IMG/VR virus record: IMGVR_UViG_3300045747_000662 | Span: 1-20,567 of that record | Source: a virus | DNA: 20,567 nt | Direction: 5' to 3' (one strand) | Shown: in pieces, positions 14,377 through 20,567 of the stretch | Layout of the letters: each line of letters opens with the position of its first letter | Position numbering within the stretch: position 1 is the first letter of the stretch | The notes under the pieces: generated by a model | Seen by the model: only the letters and a program-made list of their open reading frames with translations | Told to the model about the DNA's origin: nothing | Databases searched by the model: none | Made by a program: the position numbers and the translations under genes

Positions 14377-16929
14377 CTATTTTAACGTAAATGTCTCATT
14401 GCTCGTGTCGATTTGATCTTTGTCTACTAGCAAAAACTCTGATGAATAAGCTTTTAAGTCTGTTTGACCTCTAGAGCCATTACGACTTTTTAGAATTTTA
14501 ATTGTTCTTGTTTCCTCACCATCTTCTTTGTCATTATCTAATTCTGCTTCCACGTTAGAAATATAGTCCTCATAGTCTTTCACCTTCTTTTCATCACATT
14601 CGGCTTTAGCCTTAAGTTTCTTTTTTTCATAATCCTCTAACAATAATAACATTTGTTCTTTTATAGACTGTTCTAAGTCCCATACTCCAAGTATTAAATT
14701 TGCATCTTGTTCAATATCTCCCGCTTCTCGCATTTTATCGGCCGTAAGAGTTGCTAGCGAGTAAACCATCCTATTAACTTGAGCTCCTAATATTATTGGC
14801 GCATGAAACCTTTTATTTAATGTCGTGTTTAGTAATGTTTCGCATATAACTTGGATCTCTTGCTGTCTATTTACTCTTTGTTCTTCTGTATTCAACTTTT
14901 GAGTATAATCTATATATACCGCTCCTATTGGCTTATATTTGTTCTCTTCCATAAACTCGACAGCCTTATCTATTAAGTCAAAACTTAATTTTTCAACACT
15001 AGATTTTTTACCCATCACACACATTCTACCTTCATCCATCCATTGCGTTACTTTTGAAATTGCCAAACTAATAGGGGTGTTATTAGTTTTATTTTCTGCT
15101 GTCCAGTATTGGGTTATTTCTTCCTTGATTGCCTGCCAATATGTTTGCTGTGGTATTACATTCTCTATTAATAAAAATTTACTTTTCCCTTCCATTTGAT
15201 GCTTTTTTCTCATTTTTTCAAACATCTCATTTGTCAAATATTCTACCTTAGCCAACGAAAGTACTATCTTATTAACTATGTCCTGCTTATGCTCTTCGTA
15301 GCTGTAAAACAAAAAAGAATTATCCTTGTTTACGTCTATCATGTTTCTAAACATATTGAGCATCATTGTTGTTTTTCCATGCGACGGTCTACCTGCTACC
15401 ATTGTAAGTGTCCCTGGTTCAATGAATACATGATCATCTAATTCTTTAAAACCTGTTTTAAAACCGAGTAGTTCTCTACTCATATCTGCCTCATACTCCT
15501 CCTTAGAGTATGGTCTATCATTAATAATGTCTTCGTATGTTTTCTTGTTATATTCGGTTGCAACTTTCAGTATTGTAGATATATCTTTTTTTGAAATTGC
15601 CTCTCTCAAGCTTTCTTCTAATTTAAATGCACTTTCCTCTATTTTTAATTTTTGAAGCTTATATGTATCTAGTTCCTCTTGTGCTAAAAACTCTTTTTCA
15701 ACTTGAGAAATTATTTCCTCTTTCTTTTTATCAAATTCAATTTTTATTTTTTCTAATTCCTGAACTTCCGCATTTTCCAGTATTTCCATGATCTTCTCTT
15801 CTTCTGGATTGTTTTTTAGTAATTCGTCTATATCTTTTACTTCATACTCAGTTAGTATTTTTGAAACAGATATTAATATTCCTCGCTCGGATAAATTTTT
15901 CAAACTGGATTTATAGTCCTCTCCAGCCTTATCATTATCTAGGAGTAAAATTACTTCCGTTATTCCTCGGTTTTTAAGCAACACTGCTTGTTCTATGCTA
16001 ACTGACCTACCACCTGAAGCTACAAAATGGTATTTGTCTTGTACCTTTTCCGACGAAAGATGTGTTGCAGACAATGCATCAAAATGCCCCTCTACTATAA
16101 CTAATTTTTTTCCACTATCTTCTTTGTAGTTATGTAAGTTAAATAGTATTTTTGACTTTTGAACACCCTTACTACTCATGTATTTATTAGATATGTTCTT
16201 TTTCTCAGTAGGTTTGCGCAAGAGAAAGCCTTTTATAACTCCATTTTCATCTTTCCAAGCTACAGTGATATTGTTCTTGGTAAATTCATAATTTGTACTA
16301 TCATTCCACTTGGTAACATTAAGTAATTTTTCTATATTACCTCTCGCCGTCTCCTCTTCATAACTATATTTTTCAACCATTTTGCTTATTATGTCCTTAG
16401 CCGGTGGTAATATTCCTATCTCAAATTTTCGTATAATATCTTCGGTATATCCACGTTCTTCTTGTAAATAATCTTTAACAAATTTAACTTGGTCGTTGTC
16501 TTCTAAAATAGTTTCCTTAAATATTTCATCGCACTGTTCTAAAAACGTTAGATCATCTTCTGTGAGTTCAAATTCTTTTTCTTGGAACACCACAGGACTT
16601 ATCTCTATGTCAGGTTTTGCCAGTGTGTCCTTAATGTACTTAACTATCTGTTTTTTTTCATTTTCATCAATTCCTAATTCGTCTGCTAAGAATTCCCACA
16701 ATTTCTTGTTATAAGCTGGTATATCATTCTCATAGCAATTATTCTCCCTGTTACATTTTATCCACCTCATGTTACCTATATACTCAATAAAAGCCTCTGG
16801 TTTCCGACAATTAGGACAAGTGATCTGATAATAAGTTCCATAGTCTTTGACTATGTTGACTCTGTTATATTCAAGTAACTTTCTGACTTGGTGTTTATCC
16901 AGTGTATTTGTATTAGTGATAGTGCTCAT
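14377..16929 (-). CDS. Fused primase-helicase (zinc finger, Toprim, DnaB-type motor)
   Basis: An 850-aa protein combining priming and unwinding. The N-terminal zinc finger has Cys38, Cys41, Cys59 and Cys65. The primase Toprim domain has VEGHFDA (279-285) and LLLDNDKAGED (328-338) with its metal-binding acids. A charged helical linker (about 375-480) follows. The C-terminal RecA-type motor has Walker A GRPSHGKT (513-520), Walker B VYIDY (671-675) and later GAQVNR and SRNGSRG, as in DnaB/gp4 helicases. The layout matches phage T7 gp4, but the protein is longer (T7 gp4 is about 566 residues). It would unwind the fork 5'-3' and synthesise primers for the polymerase encoded nearby. It sits 29 bp after the DnaA_N-type gene and 16 bp before the Rep-like gene, so the three are one operon. 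Confidence 0.92.
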   Translation of the reverse strand: MSTITNTNTLDKHQVRKLLEYNRVNIVKDYGTYYQITCPNCRKPEAFIEYIGNMRWIKCNRENNCYENDIPAYNKKLWEFLADELGIDENEKKQIVKYIKDTLAKPDIEISPVVFQEKEFELTEDDLTFLEQCDEIFKETILEDNDQVKFVKDYLQEERGYTEDIIRKFEIGILPPAKDIISKMVEKYSYEEETARGNIEKLLNVTKWNDSTNYEFTKNNITVAWKDENGVIKGFLLRKPTEKKNISNKYMSSKGVQKSKILFNLHNYKEDSGKKLVIVEGHFDALSATHLSSEKVQDKYHFVASGGRSVSIEQAVLLKNRGITEVILLLDNDKAGEDYKSSLKNLSERGILISVSKILTEYEVKDIDELLKNNPEEEKIMEILENAEVQELEKIKIEFDKKKEEIISQVEKEFLAQEELDTYKLQKLKIEESAFKLEESLREAISKKDISTILKVATEYNKKTYEDIINDRPYSKEEYEADMSRELLGFKTGFKELDDHVFIEPGTLTMVAGRPSHGKTTMMLNMFRNMIDVNKDNSFLFYSYEEHKQDIVNKIVLSLAKVEYLTNEMFEKMRKKHQMEGKSKFLLIENVIPQQTYWQAIKEEITQYWTAENKTNNTPISLAISKVTQWMDEGRMCVMGKKSSVEKLSFDLIDKAVEFMEENKYKPIGAVYIDYTQKLNTEEQRVNRQQEIQVICETLLNTTLNKRFHAPIILGAQVNRMVYSLATLTADKMREAGDIEQDANLILGVWDLEQSIKEQMLLLLEDYEKKKLKAKAECDEKKVKDYEDYISNVEAELDNDKEDGEETRTIKILKSRNGSRGQTDLKAYSSEFLLVDKDQIDTSNETFTLK

Positions 16930-16958
16930 GGTTTACTTATCTTTTATTTATATATCTA

Positions 16959-18677
16959 TTAAACAATTCCTTTAAAATTCATTCCAAAACCAGCAACTAC
17001 TGATCTTACAGTATCTTCATAATTGGTACTTATCCAGTCCACAACAAACTGACTTGGACAGTTAAGTTCAATGGTACTTGCCACCTCATCAACATTAGCT
17101 GTTAGTTTGCTAAACCAGTTCTTGTAAACATAAACACCATACTCGTCTATTAACTTTTTTACAATATCTCCCCATATTCCCTTTGGGAAACTATCCTCTT
17201 CTTTATCCTTTGACATGGTAACGTTAGAAGCTCTTGTTCTTAGGGTTTTATTCTCAGTCACAATAAACTCAAGGTCTTGAATAAAAACAATATCGTCACA
17301 GCTTGTATTTTCGTAAACAGCTTTTGCTTGATTAAGTATCACTTCTTTCTCTAGTTCCGATAGTTCTACAGACTCCGTTAATTGAATTCTAAACACGTTG
17401 TTGTTAATTTTTAGGCAAATGTAGCTCTGAAGTAATTTATATGCCTTACAAGGACTTAAAACGCTGACCAACTTCTTTTTAAACTGCCATTCTGGGGTAA
17501 TACAATTTGAGTTTTCGATTCCTGCTAAAAACCGTTCTTGTTCCTGAGCTATTCTATCAATTTCCGTAATGTTTGCTTTTAGCCTAAAGTCAATACCACA
17601 TGTTTTGACAGCGTCATAAAGTTCATGTTCTAAAACCAGTGACATATAGGAAACAAAGCCTTTCCGAGTCTTGAAATTATGATTAGCCAAGCTTCGTTTC
17701 TTCGACATGGCAAGTAGTCGCTGGGCTATGAAGTTATTACTAAAGTCTCTACCAGACCCTGAGCGCAAGTCGTCATATATTTCTTGGTCTAGAAGTGAGT
17801 TCATGTCAGCTAGAGACTTTGGTTTAGAATAAAATACTGGTCTAATAATTTTTGCTTTGTGATATTTTTGCTCAAGTAATAATTTAGCTTTTTTTAATTT
17901 AATTTCTGAATTTGTTTTTTTCCTGCGTTTGTTCGAGCGGAATTTTCCTACCTTTGTCTCAATAACAGAATTTTGTTGGTTAGAATCAGTGTTTTCAAAA
18001 CAACATTCCTTTTCTGATACCAAGTCTTTAGTTTCAGTTGGAATATTATTTTCCTTTGAATTAACAAAACTAGAACTATTACAAGATATAGATTCACGCT
18101 CTTGCGTGTTAAATCTATCTTTTATATTCTTTTCATCCTTATATATAGAAGTGGGCACTCGACTGCCCGCTTTAATCTTTTTGTAATATTCTAGAGGGTT
18201 ATCTAATATTGCTTCTCCATTTGGAGTATATCTAAATATAATAACTTTACGCCTAACTACTCCATCAATTTTTTTTGCCTTATGCCATTTACTTTTAAAT
18301 ATATGACTGATGTTTTTACGCATTATATTATTTTGGCGTTTATTGTTCCCTGTAAAATAAGACAACTCGTCATGTGATAAATAGGCTACTCTGCTAACAT
18401 TACCTTTTATCATATTGTTGATATTAGCTATTAAGTCCTGCTCCTTCCTAGTGACTGATGCATTTAGGTCAGTGGCTTTACATATGAAGTTAAAGTCATG
18501 TGTTTTTAGGGTGAATTTAATTTTTTTTTGCTCAGCATTAAAGTCTGTATAGTAGACTTTTGCAGCTTTAAAGATTGGTCTGGTGTTTTGAAGGTCGTGT
18601 TCTTCTAAGAAGCTAAAACCTTTAGTATAACGAGATGTAGGAACACTTAACGCATTCTCTATTCGCATAGTCTGCAT
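16959..18677 (-). CDS. Plasmid Rep-like protein with C-terminal DnaA_N domain
   Basis: A 572-aa protein. The last 80 residues match the DnaA N-terminal (DnaA_N) fold: IWGDIVKKLIDEYG, NWFSKLTANV, STIELNCPSQFVVDWI and a final helix. In DnaA this domain binds DnaB and oligomerises. There is no AAA+ ATPase and no DnaA domain IV. The N-terminal part (about 10-160) looks like a winged-helix Rep region, the middle is charged and low in complexity. Proteins of this kind are known on Rickettsia plasmids and are presumed initiators; that they load a helicase is inferred. I place the start at ATG 18677 because the preceding in-frame stretch (to a TTG at 18776) is cysteine-rich and unlike the rest; another ATG lies at 18668. 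It heads the replication operon. Confidence 0.75.
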   Translation of the reverse strand: MQTMRIENALSVPTSRYTKGFSFLEEHDLQNTRPIFKAAKVYYTDFNAEQKKIKFTLKTHDFNFICKATDLNASVTRKEQDLIANINNMIKGNVSRVAYLSHDELSYFTGNNKRQNNIMRKNISHIFKSKWHKAKKIDGVVRRKVIIFRYTPNGEAILDNPLEYYKKIKAGSRVPTSIYKDEKNIKDRFNTQERESISCNSSSFVNSKENNIPTETKDLVSEKECCFENTDSNQQNSVIETKVGKFRSNKRRKKTNSEIKLKKAKLLLEQKYHKAKIIRPVFYSKPKSLADMNSLLDQEIYDDLRSGSGRDFSNNFIAQRLLAMSKKRSLANHNFKTRKGFVSYMSLVLEHELYDAVKTCGIDFRLKANITEIDRIAQEQERFLAGIENSNCITPEWQFKKKLVSVLSPCKAYKLLQSYICLKINNNVFRIQLTESVELSELEKEVILNQAKAVYENTSCDDIVFIQDLEFIVTENKTLRTRASNVTMSKDKEEDSFPKGIWGDIVKKLIDEYGVYVYKNWFSKLTANVDEVASTIELNCPSQFVVDWISTNYEDTVRSVVAGFGMNFKGIV

Positions 18678-18919
18678 ATTTATTACCGCAAAGTAAATTA
18701 TTGGTAAGAAACATTGGCACTTGACAGCTTGACATGAATATACTATTCTCGCAGTCATAACTAACTGAAAGTGCAATGCTTTTATTGGTTTGTTTGAAAG
18801 TTTTTATAAAAAGTCCGGGAAGATTTAAAATAAAATAACTTTCTTAATTTAATATCTTGTATAGCTTAATGTTTTACATGTTCTATCTTAATAATTGGTT
18901 AACATAAATATATAGTAGT

Positions 18920-18942
18920 CATCACTTTAGTGGTGTTTTTTT
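18920..18942 (+). terminator. Intrinsic terminator in the divergent region
   Basis: Stem CATCAC/GTGGTG (one G-U pair) with loop TTTA, followed at once by seven Ts (18936-18942) on the plus strand. It is the clearest terminator shape in the window. No plus-strand gene precedes it, so it may end a small RNA or block read-through; its stem also overlaps the candidate minus-strand promoter. Confidence 0.6.
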
Positions 18943-18952
18943 GTTCGGTCAA
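18924..18952 (-). promoter_or_regulatory. Candidate minus-strand promoter for the Rep-like operon
   Basis: On the minus strand TTGACC (18952-18947), a 17-base spacer and TAAAGT (18929-18924). The -35 matches five of six and the -10 four of six consensus bases. Its transcript would begin about 240 nt before the Rep-like ATG, giving a long leader. The -10 lies in the stem of the terminator hairpin. Confidence 0.4.
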
Positions 18953-18961
18953 GATGAATTG

Positions 18962-18991
18962 TTGACAATAAACAAAATAATTCTATATAAC
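18962..18991 (+). promoter_or_regulatory. Promoter of the winged-helix regulator
   Basis: TTGACA (18962-18967), a perfect -35, is followed by TATATA after 16 bases (18984-18989) or TATAAC after 18 bases (18986-18991). The start of transcription would be near 18997, which argues for translation from ATG 19024 rather than GTG 19000. Confidence 0.7.
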
Positions 18992-19023
18992 ACAAGATAG
19001 TGAACTGTGAATATTATTTAGTT

Positions 19024-19305
19024 ATGAAGTATACTGACATCTTAAAACAAGCGATTGAAAATTCTCACATTATACCCAAGGGGCAAAAAATAGTATTAAA
19101 GGCTATTTGTTCTCGTTCTTATCCAGTTCCAGCTAAAGAATTAGAAGATGCATTGAATTTATCAAGACCATCTGTTAATTTCTCATTACAAATGTTATTT
19201 AAAAGAAATTTTATTATACGCTCTAAGGATGGTGTTTTTCTTTATACGCCAAATGAAAAACGTCTTCTTGAGTTACAAGAAAGATTTAAAGAGAGTTCTC
19301 AATAA
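19024..19305 (+). CDS. Winged-helix transcription regulator
   Basis: A 93-aa protein with a winged-helix fold of the MarR/ArsR-like type. Residues 30-60 (VPAKELEDALNLSRPSVNF) form a helix-turn-helix with a recognition helix around SRPSVNFSLQML, followed by a wing-like hairpin (NFIIRSKDGVFLYTP). The C-terminus is a short charged helix. It probably binds operators near itself and controls this operon or the divergent replication operon, like a phage early regulator; targets are inferred. I use ATG 19024, because the promoter just upstream starts transcription near 18997; a GTG at 19000 in the same frame would be almost leaderless and adds eight residues. No strong ribosome site is seen for either. 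Confidence 0.7.
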   Translation: MKYTDILKQAIENSHIIPKGQKIVLKAICSRSYPVPAKELEDALNLSRPSVNFSLQMLFKRNFIIRSKDGVFLYTPNEKRLLELQERFKESSQ

Positions 19306-19329
19306 AATATATTTTTTACAAATGAAAAC

Positions 19330-19357
19330 TTGACAAGTATATTTTTTCATGTATACT
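19330..19357 (+). promoter_or_regulatory. Strong promoter with embedded dyad
   Basis: TTGACA (19330-19335), a 16-base spacer and TATACT (19352-19357). AGTATA at the start of the spacer and TATACT at the -10 are inverted copies, so the promoter contains a dyad that could be a repressor operator, for example for the winged-helix protein encoded just before it. It drives the genes from 19504 onwards through a leader of about 140 nt. Confidence 0.75.
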
Positions 19358-19380
19358 AGTACCTAACTAAGACATAAAAA

Positions 19381-19466
19381 AACGCCTGAAGCTAGTAACT
19401 TAACTTCAAACGTTTCTTGTATTTTAGTTATCGAGAATATCTAACTTTTCGACGAGTAATATTCTC
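19381..19466 (+). promoter_or_regulatory. Structured 5' leader with two hairpins
   Basis: Between the promoter and ATG 19504 the leader can form two stem-loops. The first pairs AACG and GAAG (19381-19391) with CTTC and CGTT (19404-19414) across a 3-base internal loop. The second pairs GAGAATAT (19433-19440) with ATATTCTC (19459-19466), a perfect 8-bp stem with an 18-base loop. They may stabilise the mRNA or regulate translation; no known riboswitch is recognised. Confidence 0.45.
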
Positions 19467-19503
19467 AACATTTTATTAACTCAACCTTTAATAGGAGAAT
19501 TAT

Positions 19504-20022
19504 ATGCATAATAGCAACAATTTCGCCGTACGTAAAGATTATTTTACAGGCACACTAATTGCTCAAGCTAAATTATTAGGTTTTCAAACAGACTTAAACC
19601 AAGTCAAGACATCAGAATTAAGCGATATAATTAATGAACAAATAGCCTCTAAGGTTAGCACTGTTCCTATGTTTTTCGATCCTCAAGTTGAAAGACTTGA
19701 ACTATCAGAAAAAACAAAAGAAACTTTTGCTAGGATTGGTGCAAGAGCAAGAAAGGAATTTATAGAGGAGCAAATAGCAAGAGCTTTTCAATATAATATT
19801 CCATTTGATCTTGAAAATATTAACATCCTAAAACTTGAACAGCAAATTGATGAGTACGAAGAACTACTTAACGAAGCTAGAGAACAAGGTGTTGACTGGG
19901 ATATTTCGCAGTACGATCCAGTAGCTTTAAAACAAGAGATAGAGGAACAAGAGTGTTATTACAGTCAAGAAAGGCGCGATCTTTACAGCTGTTTTGCCGC
20001 AACTCGTGGCTTGGAGGTGTAG
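19504..20022 (+). CDS. Unknown charged, coiled protein
   Basis: A 172-aa acidic protein of unrecognised family. After a short basic N-terminus (MHNSNNFAVRKDYFTG), residues 75-100 are a charged helix, and residues 108-165 have long runs of Glu and Leu that suggest coiled coil (KLEQQIDEYEELLNEAREQ). There is no membrane segment and no catalytic motif. AGGAGA (19493-19498) lies five bases before the ATG, an excellent ribosome site, so the gene should be well expressed. It is followed by one base and then the 71-aa gene, which leads into the YqaJ-type exonuclease; the set looks like an early recombination operon. It might be a partner of the exonuclease; this is a guess from position. Confidence 0.75.
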   Translation: MHNSNNFAVRKDYFTGTLIAQAKLLGFQTDLNQVKTSELSDIINEQIASKVSTVPMFFDPQVERLELSEKTKETFARIGARARKEFIEEQIARAFQYNIPFDLENINILKLEQQIDEYEELLNEAREQGVDWDISQYDPVALKQEIEEQECYYSQERRDLYSCFAATRGLEV

Positions 20023-20023
20023 G

Positions 20024-20239
20024 ATGTTAAATAACATACAAGATCGCAGAATACCTCGCGAAGAAGTATCAAGTCTTCTTTGGAGTATGGGCAGCGATAT
20101 TTCGACTCACAGTCTTTCTATGTGGATTAAATCTAAAACCAAGGATGAGTTTGTAGTAGTACCAAGATATTTTATTTTGGAATACATAGAGTTTTTAGAG
20201 ACTGAAAGAAATTTAAATAATTTAAAGGTATATTTATGA
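20024..20239 (+). CDS. 71-aa unknown protein upstream of the exonuclease
   Basis: A small protein beginning MLNNIQDRRIPREEVSSLLW. I place the start at ATG 20024 because GGAGG (20013-20017) stands six bases before it; a longer frame to TTG 19994 lacks such a site and would overlap the previous gene. Residues about 10-45 could form a small helix-turn-helix (REEVSSLLWSMGSDISTHSL), and the rest is a charged helix (YFILEYIEFLETERNL). I do not recognise a family. The stop overlaps the next ATG in an ATGA, so it is translationally coupled to the exonuclease. It may be an excisionase-like or accessory recombination protein; this is uncertain. Confidence 0.7.
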   Translation: MLNNIQDRRIPREEVSSLLWSMGSDISTHSLSMWIKSKTKDEFVVVPRYFILEYIEFLETERNLNNLKVYL

Positions 20240-20567
20240 TCAATAGAGCAGAATGGTTATTGATGCGAAAAACTTATTTGGGTGGTTCTGATATTGCAGC
20301 TATTTGTGGTGTACCTAGTTTTAAAAAAACTGCCCTTGATGTGTATTTCTCTAAAGTAAATCCAGAGATTACCGAGTTAACTAAAGATGATCATAATTAT
20401 GAAGCTGCTTATTGGGGAGCAAAACTAGAAGAAAATATAGCAGAAAGATATGCAGAAGAACATAATGTAAAAGTAACAACAGAGCCTAACTTAATTCGTC
20501 ATCCTAAATATCCATTTATAGCTGGCAATATAGATCGGTGGGTCGGTAATCGTGAATATATCTTAGA
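20236..20567 (+). CDS. YqaJ-type phage exonuclease, start only
   Basis: The N-terminal 110 residues of a gene cut by the window edge. It starts MINRAEWLLMRKTYLGGSDI and carries the family's opening motif LGGSDIAAICG (15-25), then AAYWGAKLEENIAERYAEE (64-82), with the catalytic-site glutamate region, and FIAGNIDRWV (about 97-106) with an Asp expected to bind the metal. This is the lambda exonuclease-like (YqaJ) nuclease used in phage recombination with a single-strand annealing protein, which might follow outside the window. Its ATG overlaps the preceding stop. The remaining nuclease core residues and the partner gene cannot be seen. Confidence 0.88.
   Translation, partial: MINRAEWLLMRKTYLGGSDIAAICGVPSFKKTALDVYFSKVNPEITELTKDDHNYEAAYWGAKLEENIAERYAEEHNVKVTTEPNLIRHPKYPFIAGNIDRWVGNREYIL

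Larger units (their letters stand above)
18678..19023. other. Divergent control region between the Rep-like and regulator operons
   Basis: This stretch of about 345 bp separates two divergent operons. It holds a good plus-strand promoter (18962-18991), a candidate minus-strand promoter (18924-18952) and an intrinsic terminator-like hairpin (18920-18942). I see no gene in it; the in-frame extension of the Rep-like gene to TTG 18776 is unlikely to be translated. Confidence 0.5.

Noticed and set aside
18678-18776. N-terminal extension of the Rep-like gene to a TTG
   Set aside because: The extra 33 residues are cysteine-rich and unlike the rest of the protein; ATG codons follow at 18677 and 18668.
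19994-20023. Ten-residue N-terminal extension of the 71-aa gene
   Set aside because: It would start at a TTG inside the previous gene, while ATG 20024 has a strong ribosome site.

Overview
The window looks like part of a phage-plasmid (or a plasmid-borne prophage) from an AT-rich intracellular alphaproteobacterium, most likely a member of the Rickettsiales. The base composition is strongly AT-rich, genes are read with the standard code, and two partition/replication genes (a small ParA and a Rep-like protein ending in a DnaA N-terminal-type domain) resemble what is known from Rickettsia plasmids. The host assignment is an inference from family resemblance. No rRNA, tRNA, CRISPR array or complete insertion sequence was seen.

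Layout. (1) 1-2322, minus strand: a maintenance cassette of small ParA, ribbon-helix-helix partner, stand-alone WGR-domain protein, and an unrecognised large protein cut by the window edge. The three spacers around these genes carry dyads built on AAACTA/TAGTTT, candidate binding sites for the ribbon-helix-helix protein. (2) 2435-7436, minus strand: a compact operon of a 57-aa protein, a ParB/Srx-MT-A70 adenine methyltransferase, a small helical protein, a UvrD-like SF1 helicase and a DEAH-box SF2 helicase, with short overlaps between several of them. (3) 7437-8121: a long divergent spacer full of duplicated segments and palindromes, next to (4) 8122-10376, plus strand: terminase small subunit, a 43-aa overlapping ORF and terminase large subunit. 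(5) 10377-10815: a convergent spacer. (6) 10816-18677, minus strand: a replication block of the DnaA_N-type Rep protein, a fused primase-helicase, a second Rep-like protein, an origin-like region with four 22-bp iterons and stem-loops, and a family B-type DNA polymerase. (7) 18678-19023: a divergent control region. (8) 19024-end, plus strand: a winged-helix regulator, two small unknown proteins and the start of a YqaJ-type exonuclease.

Together the genes describe an element that can make its own primers, unwind and copy its DNA (primase-helicase, polymerase, helicases), initiate from an iteron origin, partition at low copy number (ParA plus ribbon-helix-helix), methylate adenines, recombine DNA (YqaJ exonuclease) and package DNA (terminase). 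No portal, capsid or tail genes lie in this window, so whether it forms particles cannot be judged here.
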